From NCBI GenBank assembly GCA_950295325.1, contig OX485805.1:16851501-16915500 (forward strand): a stretch of 64,000 bases of DNA. The letters are read 5' to 3'. Positions 33,639 to 46,962 of the stretch are shown here, piece by piece; the first letter of the stretch is position 1, and each line of letters opens with the position of its first letter. The DNA comes from Polytrichum commune. Lineage: Eukaryota; Streptophyta; Polytrichopsida; Polytrichales; Polytrichaceae. The notes beneath the pieces are model-generated. The model had not been told where the DNA came from and did not search any database. It saw only the letters and a list, made by a program, of their open reading frames with translations. A program made the position numbers and the translations under genes.

Positions 33639-35919
33639 TTCGGATGTAGTTATTGGACAAGGTATGAATAAGCCACAAATTTTTAAAGTGTTGATTTAAG
33701 GATTGGTGTGTCCAAAGCGATCCTAGTAGGTTTTCATGTGCCAGTCATGCTCATTTTTGGCGTGAATTTATAGTGCTCGCTTTTGTGGAGAGAGAGAGAT
33801 TGGTGTGAATTTATGCACAACGGGTCAATCTTTAGAAGAAAAATATGATGTTTATTTTTAGCAAACTTTGATGTCTTTATGTATGTCCGATTACTGCAAC
33901 TTTGTAAAGTTTCCCTTCTCCACAACATTGTTACACCTATCAAAAAGCCTTTGGCCTGCTAGTATGATGGTGGGACCCACCCAGTTCCACCCTTAAGTCC
34001 CATTCATCAATCTTTTACGAACCCCCTCCCCCGCCCTTCATTTTGTTGGCCAATAAGGCACAAATGGCACATGCATTGACCAAACAAGATAAACAACTCA
34101 TATGAGCATGTTGTTGTTGTTGTTGGTGTTGGTGTTGTTGTTGTTGTTGTTTAGGCATGATTTAACACTTTAGATTTAGCACATAAATGTCCTTATTAAA
34201 TGCAACAAATCATAGATTGACTTGTTGGGTTAAAGCTATGAACATGACGAGGCATTCAATCTAATAGTTGATATCATTGCTATCCTTCAAAAAAAGAACC
34301 TAGGTAGCCAAAAGTCAACTAGTTGGTCCAAAGTTGTCAAAGTAACAAGGCTTATCATTTTGCAAATTGATGTCATTTTTCCCCTAAGTAACACCTACAC
34401 TAAATACCATATTTAGTGTCACATACTTTTTGAGACCCATTCCATACACATTTTGTGAAAATTATTTTTGGAAGACAATCACACTGATGTAGAAGCCCAA
34501 TGACTATCGCTGATATAAAAGTGGTCAAGATGATCCCCCAAAACTCTACCATATAGTGATGAGAACATTAGATATGTAAGTGCAAGCTTATTTTGATATC
34601 TATCACTGGAGGTTTGTCGATTTGGCCATAAAATCAAAAGCTAGGTTTCATAGCATGCTTTCAGACACAAAACAAATGTTTTGGGGTTCATAAGAGTTTC
34701 CAAGGAATGAGGGACACACTTAGATGACATTTTAACGAGAGTCGAGCTTAAGTAGTGGTGCGCTACTAGTTGATGGAACAAGAAAAGGGTACAGAGTTCC
34801 CTTATCAGTTGATCACCGATGGACCATTGCACTCTCTTGCCGTTCTTACTTTCATATAAATAATATCACATTTTTTCATCTTTTTATGCAAATAATTGTT
34901 ATGAAGAAAGAGTGACATTTATTCCATGCTATATTTAAATGTTACGATGTTGTCATGCCTATTTCAATAAAGTTTCTTATTGAACACCTATTTTGAATAT
35001 TGGTGTGACAATCTCCACTTTGACAATGAATAAAGTATTCACATGAGCCTCAAAATTTGTGGAAAAATGGCCACCATGTCAAATTAGATTTGCTAGTTAC
35101 CTCAAAATAAATCATGCGTTCAATATCACAAGAAAATTGGGATGTTTAGTGAAAGAAAAATATAGATCTTCAAAGGTCACTTTACTTGGGGCATCCCGTG
35201 CGGTCACGAGAGCACTCCATGCACCATAGCAATCCACCATAAATAATGTGGGAGGGTGAACCCCATATTATCTTCTTCCAACCTTGGGCCCATTCCTAGC
35301 ACTAGCCACTTGAAACCTCCGGGCCAATGCACTCGAAGCGTGCACGGAAGCCATGAGATGATCTTAAAGCAAGCATACATATTAGAGTTATTTGTAAAGT
35401 AAAGCTCATGACATCACGGGTGAGTTTGTCCCAAACCATGAGTTTATAAGAATCAACGTAAAGTCACTCAAGTTTTTTTTATGTTTAAATATTACCATAC
35501 ACAAAGAGTGGTGCCGAGCTGTCCAAAAGTGGTTTTCTAGCTTGTTCTACTAGGATGGGTGGGCTAAGGCAACATTGCATAGGTTGATCCGGGATTTTGG
35601 ACAGTGGGTCCCGTGCACATACCTTGTTTTAGATCCTACAATTCTCTCAAAGTTTCTGAGGTGAAGAGAGGACTTGGTTCCAAAAGTTTCACCCAATTTT
35701 CAAAATAGGCTCCAATAAACGATGAACTAACGAGCTCTTAATAAAAAGTTTTCTCAATTAAGGATCGAACTCGTGGTATTGTCCCCCTTTGAGGGACTTT
35801 ACGGATAACTCTATTATCCACCAAGAATGAGAATAGAGTAAATGTTGGAAGGTGTAATATAAGCGTCCATGGATACCTTTGCAGATGTGGTAGATGTCAT
35901 TTTGACACCCCCATAAGTA
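33639..35919. other. Intergenic stretch with MITE end and microsatellite
   Basis: A (TTG)n run lies at 34110-34152. The terminus CACTAAATACCATATTTAGT follows TA at 34396 and matches the TA MITE families, but its partner end is not found. No gene. Confidence 0.4.
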
Positions 35920-36275
35920 CACTAAATAATCTTATTGACGTGGGTGGAAAATTAGCATGGTAATAAGTATTGTGGGTCACACTTATTTTCCAGTCAAGGT
36001 GGAATCAAGGTGGGTTCAAGTCACACGGGCTTCCCCTAAGTCTTCATGAAAAGTTTTGACCAACACATTGAATCTTAGTTATTGGACAAAAGCAACACAA
36101 AATAAAATAATACCCACGCTCATTCTCTAGGAAGACAACTAATATGGCTCACACTATATTCTACTATAATGTTAGTGTGGGTTGAATATTACTGTGGCCC
36201 GCATTAATTGTCATTATGAGAATTAGCATGGGCTTTAGAAAATTCTTGTGGCCCACAGTAATAAGACTATTTAGT
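35920..36275. mobile_element. TA-flanked MITE, 356 bp
   Basis: Inverted termini CACTAAATAATCTTATTG and CACTAAATAGTCTTATTA (then GTGGG) are flanked by TA (35918-35919, 36276-36277). Despite the CACTA start, the duplication is 2 bp, not the 3 bp of CACTA elements. Internal TAGCATGG and GTGGCCCAC motifs repeat. Confidence 0.75.
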
Positions 36276-36277
36276 GT

Positions 36278-38735
36278 ACTTTGCGGATTGATGTTCCCCT
36301 TCTTTGACATAGTATAAGTAGTGAGCAAGGAGGAGGATTCTACAATAAATATTTTGGTACTTAACTCTCCATCACAAACTTCTCAACTTCTCCAATCATG
36401 TGTTGTGGTTGGGCCTTGGAGTACCATGCACGAAGGTTATTATTTCGATCTATATTTCTTTCAATTGTAGTATTGATTACATGGAGTTACACATCTAGAT
36501 TGAAAATAATTTTTATTTCAATCGTGTAGGTTTTCGTTTGTCTAGATATATGAATACCACATCCATGAACATGTAATATTAATTATAAAATAAAGAAATG
36601 AAATAGCCTAATACATGCATTTAGTGTGGTGGGGGCATTCACGGTTGAGGTACTACTTTTGGGACAAAGGACTAAAGGACTTAAGGACTAGTGGATTTCG
36701 GTGTTTATCATAATTTACTATTATTTGATCAATAAATTTTAAATAAATAAGTAGATAGTTCATAGGCTATATCAAGAAAGATATTATTTCTTATTAAATA
36801 ATCACCAATAATAGAGAAATTCCCTATGAAATAAGTAGATAAGTCATAAAACTTGAAAAGGGGTCAAATGACTTGTTTGGGCCACATCAATGGCATTTTT
36901 TGCTATTTAGGTGTGCATTGGTGGTCAATTATTTCCTGTTTTGCATCTTGGTACCTTGGTATAAGTGTCATGTGTCCATTCATATGATTTTTCTTGTCCA
37001 ATTCTAATACTAGACGTTCCTTTTAGGTGTGGCCGTGATTATATGTATTTTTGGCCATGTTTGGTGCCACATGTAAAGTTGGGCAATTGGTATTCAATAC
37101 ATTTTTGGTTCTATTGGTACACACTTGAACGATGATTGTGAGGAAAAAGATTGGGATCGTTTCGATTAATTCTTGTTGTCCTTTTCATTCCTTGATTCTA
37201 AGGTGAACAATTAAGACAACACTCCTAAATGTCCTTTAAGGAATCAAAATGATATCTTAGATGACCCTATTCCTTCTAAATTAACTTTGTCGGTGTACTT
37301 AATATGGAGTATGAATTGTAGGTATGATCCAAAATATGCTTCACAATACAAATCTAAGCATACCAAGCATGTGAAGTTATCTAAAAAAAGTCCTTTTTCC
37401 GTTAGACACCCAAAAGTAGAACCCCAACCGTGAATGCCCCCTTGTGTTATATCATTCAATATTAAAACGAGTTGATCAATTCCATGAATAGGAGGTACTT
37501 TGATAAAGTCATTGTCTAGTAATTCTCACAAAGTCCATGAGCTTGAAAGTTAACTTCTTGTTCCTAAGGCCGGAGCAAAATCGTCTAAAATGATTTAGTC
37601 CAATTCAACAGCTCATGGAAGAAAATCAACATCTCTTATGGTAAATTTGACCATACTTATGGAAGCTTTGTAGAGTTAGAGTTGGCCACACAATTTTTCA
37701 GCAAATGTAGGTGCGTGGAATCAAAGATCGATTAATGTAAATGTGAATGCAAATATTGTCAGGCAACGATGATTGCTTGTACAAAACATGCCCACTTCAG
37801 CTTTTAGGGGGAGGGGGGGTGTTTCTATGGATTACTTGATGGTTCTTATGCCCTTTTACTTACCCCCAACAAAAATTCAACCGACCTTTTATTTCATTTA
37901 CATTATTGAATCTGAATTGAAATATCTATAGATAGGATCACTTTAGATATTTAAAACTGACAACATGAAGAAGAAACCCTAAAACCCCTTGTGTGACACA
38001 TTGAGGCTTAGAGAGGTTCAACATTAGGGATTTAGTCATCCATAAGCAACACTTTGGGCCCTTAATGGGACCCATTACTATGATGGAGGGCCGCTTGATC
38101 GCACATAAAGGTCGAAGGTGGTTGAACGATGCATCTACAATCTACGGGCTTGTTCCTTTTGGCTTAGTCTAAAATGGAAGTCACTAGAGGGAATGTCGGA
38201 GGACGTATGCATGTGGGGAACATAAGTCTTAGGAGAGCCCAAGGCCAAGGCCAAGGCCATTTATTTTTAGTTCAAAAGCCAACCGCGGTATATCCGTATA
38301 TTAAATGACATCATCACATTCTTTCCCCTAAGAGCATAATATGTACGTGTACATCGTCAATGTTCTTCAAACACTAAGTGGCATGATTGAGAGCCATTCC
38401 CTCCGTATGAGACATTGTCTTAATTCAAGTTGGATATTTTCCTTCTTGGGCGGTTTCAAATCTTAAATTTTCATAATTTTCATGTGTGTGGAATGGTGCA
38501 TAGACTCCATATCATGTATTGGTGGAGGATTGTGGTCCTAGGAGTGATCCATCTGTTGATATAAATATATATATGAAAATAGTGAGAAGAAAAATGTAGA
38601 AGTGGTTCCATGTTCCAAAACATGTTTTCAACAATAGAAAACATTGTAGGTTTCAATGAATTTAAGAATATTATATTTTGGATACTCTCTCCGTCAAATC
38701 CGCCCTCCATTATAGGTCCTATTGGTTGTGGTTAA
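36278..38735. other. Intergenic stretch
   Basis: No gene or assigned repeat. Short frames here are unsupported. Confidence 0.35.
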
Positions 38736-39096
38736 GGGCCACTTCAAACACGAGCCAAGAGCCGTGACCATGAAGAAAAGAAAAGAAAAATTACGCCCGT
38801 ACATTGTACCGGCATGAATGTGAGCCCGTTATCCAAATGTTTAACAAATATATGTTATCCAAATGTTTAACACATCGTGACCATGAAATTGTGAGAGCCC
38901 AAAAGAAAGTGTCCAAAGGCTGTCCCAACACACCTCCAATAGTGTGGTCATGGACCCTCGAAGTGTAGTGTGAAGCCATATGTGCCAGGCCCTCAACCAA
39001 ATGCTATTTCAATGAATTTCCATTCATGCGGGTCCTCACACATCATAAAATAGAATAAGTCAACGGTTGTGGACATTTGGAGTGCATTTGTGTTAT
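38736..39096 (+). mobile_element. PIF-type MITE fragment (500-bp family) with a 101-bp insertion
   Basis: The left end GGGCCACTTCAAACACGAG follows TAA. The right end is missing. A 101-bp insertion (38775-38875) is flanked by the 12-bp repeat CGTGACCATGAA. It starts with an A-rich run and contains two copies of GTTATCCAAATGTTTAACA. Confidence 0.7.
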
Positions 39097-39130
39097 GGAA
39101 AATAGCCCGCCCCCCCCATTCATGCAGCCC

Positions 39131-39362
39131 ACAAACAAGAAGACTTGACATGTACTTACAGAGGAACCGATTGAGTTTGAGAAATAACCTTTTGAATTTT
39201 AGGACTTCTAGGAAAATTGACGGTCCTCTTCGAGGACTCTATGGAACGTGCCTCAAATTAATGAAGGAGAACTGGAAGATCATAACATGTGGTTGGTTGG
39301 CCTTGGAAACACCACTAGGACCTTGACCAATTATGCATGCCCAACAATCTCCTTGGGTATTG
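39131..39362 (-). mobile_element. hAT-type MITE, CCGGTT family, decayed copy
   Basis: It carries GAACCGATTGAGTTTGAGAA, AACATGTGGTTGGTTGG-like and AATTATGCATGCCCAACAAT blocks, and the inverted terminus CAATACCCAAGGAGA. The left end is eroded and no target duplication is recognisable. Confidence 0.65.
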
Positions 39363-39509
39363 GATGCGGGGCATGTGGATAACTTAATGAAGGATAGCTT
39401 CTATGTTTGCTGAGACTTAATTGGATAAATTGAGACTTGACTATAATTACTACAACAAGTTGGAGTGTTTTGAAATTCGGTGTAGAGTTACATTCAAAAC
39501 TTACTGCTA

Positions 39510-39728
39510 CACCATTTATGATATTTAGTTAGTGTCACATTGTATTTGGGATTACGCAACATTCTAACTTCTTATGATATGTTTCATTGTGTATCTACAA
39601 AGATTAAATAGGTTGTATGGACATTATATAACATAAACAACTTTTACATGGTAAAAACTTACCTTTTGAGTAAAAAAAAATGGTATATAACTTTGAATAG
39701 TAAGTGACACTAAATACCATGAATGGTG
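39510..39728 (+). mobile_element. TA-flanked MITE, 219 bp
   Basis: Ends CACCATTTATGATATTTAG and, inverted, CACCATTCATGGTATTTAG are flanked by TA (39508-39509, 39729-39730). TAGTGTCAC pairs with GTGACACTA inside. Best-preserved member of the 220-bp family. Confidence 0.85.
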
Positions 39729-39730
39729 TA

Positions 39731-41309
39731 GCCTAATAGTATTCAACCGCATCACAAAGTTTTGGCGGTAAGGGTTCATAACACATAAGGAGGAAGCACA
39801 TGATTCCAACACCAACTTTTCTCCAAGGTGGGCGACTATGTTCTTCAACAAGAACACTACTTGTATTAAATTAAGGACTACAAATGCTACTCATTGGAAA
39901 TTGAAGACAAAATGTTAGTGATCACCATTGTCCATGTTGAGGGGGCCTATGTCACTTGGAATGGTCAAGTGAGGTTCGTGGATCAACCAAACATAGTCAA
40001 CATCGCGAATAGCGAGATTGGAGTGCTTTTACAATTGTCTTCACAAGAGCTTTATTCTCAATAAAAGATTTAGAGCATTGTTGACAATCATTGACTAATG
40101 TAAAATGGAAAACCCATTGTAATTTATTTTTTAATTTCAATATCATTTTTTCTAAATGATATAGTCACTAGGCCGGTGTCCGGCGGGGGCCATCACTTGT
40201 TTCCTAACATGACGAGGCGCCCCTCCCCCCACCCCACGCACGCGCACTAGTATTTCATATTACAATAGTCCTCAACCTCATGGACCTTTTCAGTTTACCG
40301 TAGTCTAGTGACCCAATGGGCTTGGGATTTGTGGGGTTTGTGTAGCCTTATCCATCGTGGATGAATGGGTTCAAGTAAAAACATGTTCTTGCATGTTGAG
40401 GGTTGGTTCATTCCAACTAGGCTCCACTAAAGTAAATTGGGGTCTCGGATGTCTTTTTTGGAGTCAAATTATCTACAAACAATCATTTCACGCTATTCAA
40501 TAGTTTGTTGTATTTTTACCTTCCTATTATTGTACGTTAATAGCAAGTTGGACATATTTTTCCCAATGATTACTAAGTTTCAAAAAGTAGGCTTAGGCGG
40601 TCCATAAGAACATTTCTAAAAAATTAGGCAAATATGGATATGTATATTTATTCATTTAGGCACATAGCATATCCTACATACAAATTCATGCACTATAACT
40701 TATTTTTCATTCATTCATGACTTTGGGTTGAGCTCTCCAATGCACCAAATTCCCTCATAGTTAGGCATTTTGATGATTACTTTCTCTTTCGTTTAGGCCA
40801 TTGAGCCCAAGAATTTCCAAAAAAAAAAAAAAGTAGGCTTGATTATTTTGACTTATTTTCCGCCCACCATGCTATCGGCCTATGGTAATGGATGAGTTTA
40901 CGTAGACACCACGAATCCGTAACCGTATCTTCACCATGGACATCCCTGAATTCTCATATGTGGAGCCTCAAGAGAGGACACCCCAATGTATAGGTATGTG
41001 GGTGCTATGTGGTTCTTTTTCATGCATAACATCATTCAACTCTTATTAGCTGTTCCATTCTAATAATATACAATTCTTCACCCGAATCTCACTCGTTTTT
41101 CAAGATGAATCTACGTACAAAGAAGCATCCATACGGTATGATTCTAGTACATGAAATATTCTTGGCCCCACCCAACTTGGTCACTCAACACAATAATGTT
41201 AAGTGTACTTCAACTTCTATTGATTATATTCACACAACAAAACTCACGTTGCACTTTCAAATCTAAAATGAGACAACTACATCAAAAATTGAGCTTCTCA
41301 TGATTTTGT
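39731..41309. other. Intergenic stretch
   Basis: No gene or assigned repeat, apart from A-runs such as the one near 40820. Confidence 0.35.
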
Positions 41310-41905
41310 TACGGTTCCCAAAAGTGCATGATTGCTTAACTAGCTGGATACATAGATCCTCCCAATTGTGTTCAGTATCAAATGTAGAACAATTATTAAT
41401 ATTTGAAGACGTAGTCCAATCTCTTTTAAACATGCGTCTTTGTGATGGTCGCTTTTCGATCCTCACCGAACCACATACTAATCAAATCAAATCTAAGGGT
41501 CCAATTGAGAAAACGAGCCACTTACGACCCATCTACGTTATCACTAGGCACATATATATATATATATATTTGAACATGTCCATGCGCAAATAGTGTAGCC
41601 TTGGCCATTCGACAAATACATAAACAAGGCTTGTAAATCCATCAATCTGGACATTGTTCTTCCAAGCATGTTTTAGGAGATAAATGGTCGACTCCAATTT
41701 AACTATGTGGGTCTTAAATGGTTACGGTTTTTTTCCTCCCAACTAGCCCCACTTCTCCTAGGATAATGAAACACACGATCAATACATGATGTTTAGCAAA
41801 TCCAAATCGGAGGCCATAGCCACTTTCTTCATAATATTTGAAGTTTGTATGAATATCTTGTTCATTTGAGCTAACCGTAAACTATTGGGATGAACTGGGT
41901 CAAGA
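41310..41905 (+). repeat. R1 dispersed repeat, two plus-orientation pieces
   Basis: The first piece has AGATCCTCCCAATTGTGTTC and ACGTAGTCCAATCTCTTTTA. The second (about 41690-41905) has GGGTCTTAAATGGTTACGG, CCCAACTAGCCCCACTTCTC and GGCCATAGCCACTTTCTTC. An (AT)n run lies at about 41551-41571. Confidence 0.55.
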
Positions 41906-42639
41906 TTCTCCTAACGGGTCCTTGTATTTGGAAAGCTGTGAGGGTTTCTTTGGATTTTAGGCGTCGACATGTTTACTCTTGTTACTACAAGTTAAACTCT
42001 TCTCGAATTTTTCTAGTTACCTACGTGCACATGCGTCTCTTTGATTATCTCACCAGTCATTGTTGGTGACTTCATGGTTAACTCTATGATCACAGTGTAA
42101 ATTCTTGCACTTTTAAATGGTCATATGGGTCATGCTTGACGCTTGGACCACATAGCTGATGTGGCATGTCACTTGATGCATGGATTAGGAATCCCTAGCC
42201 CTGATTCATGGCCTTCCCTTTTTAGAAAGCGGAGTTGATTTTGAGTCTATGCCAATTTGCTAAGCCAATCATGCATGTCACTAGTCCGAATGGATCCATA
42301 AATAGGCTCCATCCACCAAAGGGGTTGGTTTAGACACCCTCTACCTCATCAAATGGGTAGCTATGTACAAACAAGTACCTATTCCACAATAATTTTGAGA
42401 AGGTCCAATGCTTGTTAGAGATTTAAAGTTGGGTGGATAATGTAAATTATATGGTTATTGTTTGGATTTGGATGACGAGGTGGATGAAAAATCTGCTTAT
42501 GTGTGAAGTGTGATAGAAACATGCATGTGAGATTTTGGGTTTTAGAATTTACGTTTGTTATGCCTTAGATAGGGTGTGCAAGTTCATCAATGTGGTGGCA
42601 CTTGGGTGATGGGTGTCTCTTGTTTTGGACTCGGGTGTG

Positions 42640-43065
42640 AGGTAAGTGGGCCTAGAAGGACCACTTACCACTCTACACTCACTTCTCATTGGATATTAAA
42701 CAACCAATTAATACAAGATGATTAGCAAATTAAGATCATACTTGTAATCATTTTTCACGTAATCTTCATAGCTCATATGATTATATCATTCATTATTAAA
42801 ATGAATATTTTTCCTTTCTTCTTGAATGGCCATATAGGACCCCCCCCCCCAATTATGTAGACTATTAAACCTATTACAATAGACAAAATTTCAGCACACA
42901 ACTCCATGTCCTTTAAACATGTGTTGTTATGGGTACTTTGTCTTAGACGAACACCTAACCATGACCAACTAACCATAAGAGAAACAATTGAACTAAATAT
43001 GCTTACTATAACGATTCTAGTTTCAACACACATGATGCTCCTAACCACAAGTTGTGGGAGCAATC
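42640..43065 (+). repeat. R1 dispersed repeat, plus orientation
   Basis: Landmarks: CACTCACTTCTCATTGG, ATTAGCAAATTAAGATC and GGCCATATAGGAC, then poly-C, then ATTATGTAGACTATTAAACC. The C11 tract (42840-42850) replaces the CCTCCC of other copies. Confidence 0.6.
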
Positions 43066-43129
43066 AAAAGCAAACACCAACACCAACATCAAAAAGATGA
43101 TGACTATCTCTTGCTTTTGCTTCTCATAT

Positions 43130-43147
43130 CCCCCCCCCCCCCCCCCC
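43130..43147. repeat. Poly-C tract (18)
   Basis: Uninterrupted run between CTTCTCATAT and ACTTTTCAAC. Confidence 0.9.
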
Positions 43148-43219
43148 ACTTTTCAACTTATTGTGTAACTAATGGTTCTTTAAAAAAATAAAAATAAAAA
43201 TTCACATGTATATTCCTTT

Positions 43220-43435
43220 TTGGGGCAATGATACTTAGTGTCACTTACTAATTGGAATTGCAATGCTATATTTAGTTACGATGTTTCTCATATTTACCAA
43301 CAAATATCAAATTGGTTCTTTGGGCATTATAGAAAATTAACACCTTTATTTGATAATAAAATTTACATCAAAAGTAAAAAATATGGCATTGTATGACTCT
43401 AAATAGTAAGTGATACTAGATATCATATTTTAGTG
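43220..43435. mobile_element. TA MITE, 220-bp family, decayed copy
   Basis: The left part GATACTTAGTGTCACTTACT pairs with AGTAAGTGATACTAGATATC near the right end, which reads TTTTAGTG then TA at 43436. The left TA is lost. Confidence 0.55.
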
Positions 43436-43437
43436 TA

Positions 43438-44599
43438 GTTAATTTATTCTTGTTTAGGTGGAAACTTTACATGTTACACTTAGGTGCCATGTTTGGGACT
43501 AATTTAATATGAGATATGGCTCACATTTTTATAGATACTATGACATTTACAATGAGAAAGCCTTTGGGATTGTCCCAAAAAGAAAAATATGAGCTTGGAG
43601 TGGAATATGGGGGATAATGGTGTGCATTCTCTCTCTATATATACTCTGTTTTTGGTTAACTGTAAATGAATTGAACTAGTTGTACAATATAACCCCAAAG
43701 GAATAATACTTTAGGGTTAGGTTATTTTTACCTAACGAATATCCACCATAGATCGGATCCTCTGCATCTATGGCCACAAATTGTTACCTAATCCTATATT
43801 ATGTGAAAGAGGCCATGAGAGCCTCCTTTCACTGGTGAAGCCGCAGTGGCAGTTTACCCTAGGTAACTTCAGGGATTAGTGTAAGTTGTGCAAACTAGTT
43901 AAGTTGGGAGGTGTATGTAACTTGCCTTTAAGTTCGGTAGCACAAGGTTCAAATGGCTAAGGAACATGTAGAATACTTTGTGGCAATATGTGTATTCAAT
44001 GATACAAAGTGTATGATTATGTTGTACATGATTGTGTGACATAGATAACAATTGGGTTCTGTTGTTTTTTCACCTCGTGTACATTACTAACCCTTTCTTT
44101 GGATTTGGTTGATGGCATGGGCACATGTGCGGAAGATCCTTCACAAATTTGACGGCACTTTTAGGTTTTGTATATCATCTTCTTTCAAAAATAATGTGTG
44201 TATAGTGCTAAAGTGTTATACTATGATAAGGAATACAAAGCAATATTTTAATTTGTGATAGGACTTTGAAGTTCTTTTGAACATGTCTTACATACTATTT
44301 TGAACTTGATTTTGTAAACTTTGGATATGAAATGCAACACATTGCTTAAGGGTACAAAGGATAACACCTAAATAGTGTAGGTTGCTTAAAGGTTTTAACT
44401 TCCTTAGATACATACCGAGATGAGACAATGACAAAAGTATGGAGCTAGTTATGCAAAGATACGGTCATGAGGGATGGTCCCACCCACCCTCTCGGGTTTT
44501 GGAAGGTACGTAGATATGTAGAAGAATGGGTTGGCCTCTGAATAAGAGGATGTATTATGAAAGGAATAAGCTTGAAAGTAAGGATAGAACTACTCAAAG

Positions 44600-44633
<34 letters not shown>

Positions 44634-45202
44634 ACATACACACACACACACATAGGGATATTATGAAGTAATGTGCATACTCAATATAATTTTCCACATG
44701 CTCAATGCATAATATTTCAATAAAAAGAAAGGCACTTTCATAATGTCTATCATGGTTTCTACTTTGAACTTTGAATGTGACCATATCTTTTGTTGCACAA
44801 TGGGGAGTACACCCCCAAGCATGGGGTAGGGATAGAGGGTATGTGCTAGGTTGGGGGTAGTTGAGTTTGCAAATCATGGAAATCACTAAATAATGCTATT
44901 GTATAGATGCATTAGCAACAATTTTTTTCTTTTAGGTACAATAAAAATTGAGCTCTAGACAACCGATTCATTAGATAATCTAATGAAACCACTATACGCT
45001 CCAGGAAGTCAAGGGTTTACAATGTGCTTGTTTCAAGTTGATGTTTTGTTAGTGGAGGTAGTCTTGAAATTACAAACATACTTGCTAATCATACACTGTG
45101 CAACTTGTCATATGTGAAAGCCATGACAAGTGTAAGAGGTTTGGGTAGTAGCTTGGTTCAAGTATTCTTGAGTTCATGGTTAGAACATAAACTTTGTTCA
45201 AA
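43438..45202. other. Intergenic stretch with a compound microsatellite
   Basis: (TC)n at 44603-44630 is followed by (CA)n at about 44635-44652. Frames translated through it read as Arg-Glu or Cys-Val runs and are not genes. Confidence 0.45.
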
Positions 45203-45564
45203 GGCCATGTTAGATGGGGTCCAAAGTCCCAAGTCCCACTCATGTCAGCAAGTCCCAACTTTTGAGCCTCAAGAACCCATTAAAATATGGTTGATTATCA
45301 TTATATTCATATCTCAATTATTTTAAGCAAAGATATTATCAAGACATCTATTGAGAGTTGGGTCTAGATTTTTGCTTGACCCATTTCTTAACACAAGTCC
45401 CAAACCTCACCTCCAAAAGGTGTTGCCATGTAGGCATCCATGTCATACTTGAGACTTAGGACTTGGGACACCGTGTGAAGTGGTAAGTTCCACCTTCCAT
45501 GCTCTCAACGGCTGAGATTGGACGGATTGACCTCAAGTGACTTGGGACCCGGTGTGAACCGGCC
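45203..45564. mobile_element. Possible diverged PIF-like MITE
   Basis: GGCCATGTTAGATGGGGTCC at the left and the inverted right end GGCCGGTTCACACCGGGTCC pair imperfectly; the right is followed by TTA. CCCAAGTC motifs recur in both halves. No clear left duplication. Confidence 0.4.
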
Positions 45565-45950
45565 TTAACATACTTCATTTGGGTGGGAATTGAGCATAAT
45601 ATGAACATCACAAGATTGTGACCTTGAAAGATCCAATAGTTGGAAAAGAAGGAACCACTATTTTGATTTAGTGAACTCACAAAACATTAGCCTAACAATC
45701 GTGTATAATATAACAAGTATAAGGAATACCTCCACTTTGGAACTTGAATGTAATCATCTAGTGGTGAACATGGTAAACTTCATATTAACAATTTGAGGCG
45801 GCCATATTCACCATTGCAACTGGTTTGGAGTTCATTCTCCGCCAAGCTGTGCTAATGTTATTTGCTATGTTTCACCCAATTCTCATTATTATAGTGGAAG
45901 CATAAGGAAACTTGTAAACAACCTACAATTGTTGTCAAGCACTTGTCTTA

Positions 45951-46453
45951 GGGCCACTTCACACACGAGACTGAGAGCCCGTGACCATTACACTCCAAGC
46001 ACTCTCGTTGGTGGAAAGGTTGGAGCCGGTCCAAGTTCGCTTCACACAAAGCTTGAGGGACCAACGGAGTATGTGAATGCAAGATGGATGTAAAAGTCTA
46101 CATGGATTCCTACATGGCATCAAAAGGATCATGTTTCATGGTCACTTGGACTATTTCCAAAAGCCACCTCCTGGAGGTAGGCGTAACACAAAACCGGGAG
46201 ACCATAGCACTCCGAACGCTCACAACCGTTGGTCTATTCTATTTTATCATGCATGAGGACCCACATGAATAAAAAAAATCCATTGAAATAGCATTTGATT
46301 GAGGGCCCAGTCACATATGACTTCACACTACACTTGAGGATCCGTGACCACACGACATGATTTTGGAAGTGTGTTGGGACAACCTTCACACACTTTCATT
46401 TGGGCCCTCACAATTTCACGGTCACGGCTCATGGCTCGTGTGTGAAGTGGCCC
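45951..46453. mobile_element. PIF/Harbinger-type MITE, 503 bp, first of a tandem pair
   Basis: Ends GGGCCACTTCACACACGAG on both sides (inverted), flanked by TTA on the left and TAA on the right. It is joined to the next copy by TAAGTTAA. Relative to 8760 the element lies inverted. A 62-codon frame inside it recurs in the sister copy and reflects the repeat, not a gene. Confidence 0.85.
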
Positions 46454-46461
46454 TAAGTTAA

Positions 46462-46959
46462 GGGCCACTTCACACATAGGACTAAGAGCCCATGACCATT
46501 ACACTCCAAGCACTCTCATTGGTGGAAAGGACGGAGCCGGTCCAAGTTCGCTTCACACTACGCTTGAGGGACCAACGGAATATGTGAATGCAAGATGGAT
46601 GTAAAGTCTACATGGATTCCTACATGGCACCGAATGGATCATGTTTCACGGTCACTTGGACTATTTTCAAAAGCCACCTCTTGGAGGAAGGCCTAACACA
46701 AAACCGGGAGACCATGGCACTCCTAACGCTCACAACCGTTGGTTTATTCTATTTTTTCATGTGTGAGGACCCGCATGAATAGAAATAGCATTTGGTTGAG
46801 GGCCCAGTCACATACGACTTCACACTACACTTGAGGGTCCGTGGCCCACACTACGTGATTTTGGAGGTGTGTTGGGACGGCCTTTGGACGCTTTCTTTTG
46901 GGCTCTCACAATTTCACGGTCACGGCTCGTGGCTCATGTGTGAACTTGTGAAGTGCCCC
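46462..46959. mobile_element. PIF/Harbinger-type MITE, 498 bp, second of a tandem pair
   Basis: Same orientation as its neighbour and highly similar to it. Flanked on both sides by TAAGTTAA, which contains the TAA duplication. The right end carries a short duplication (GTGTGAACTTGTGAAG). Confidence 0.85.
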
Positions 46960-46962
46960 TAA

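Noticed and set aside
44445-44886. Minus-strand frames with Arg-Glu and Cys-Val runs
   Set aside because: They are translations of the (TC)n(CA)n microsatellite.
46084-46782. Two similar 62-64-residue frames (YMDSYMASKGSCF type)
   Set aside because: They lie at the same place in the two tandem PIF-type MITEs, and a related frame occurs in the fragment at 33264; the similarity is that of the MITE, with no coding evidence.
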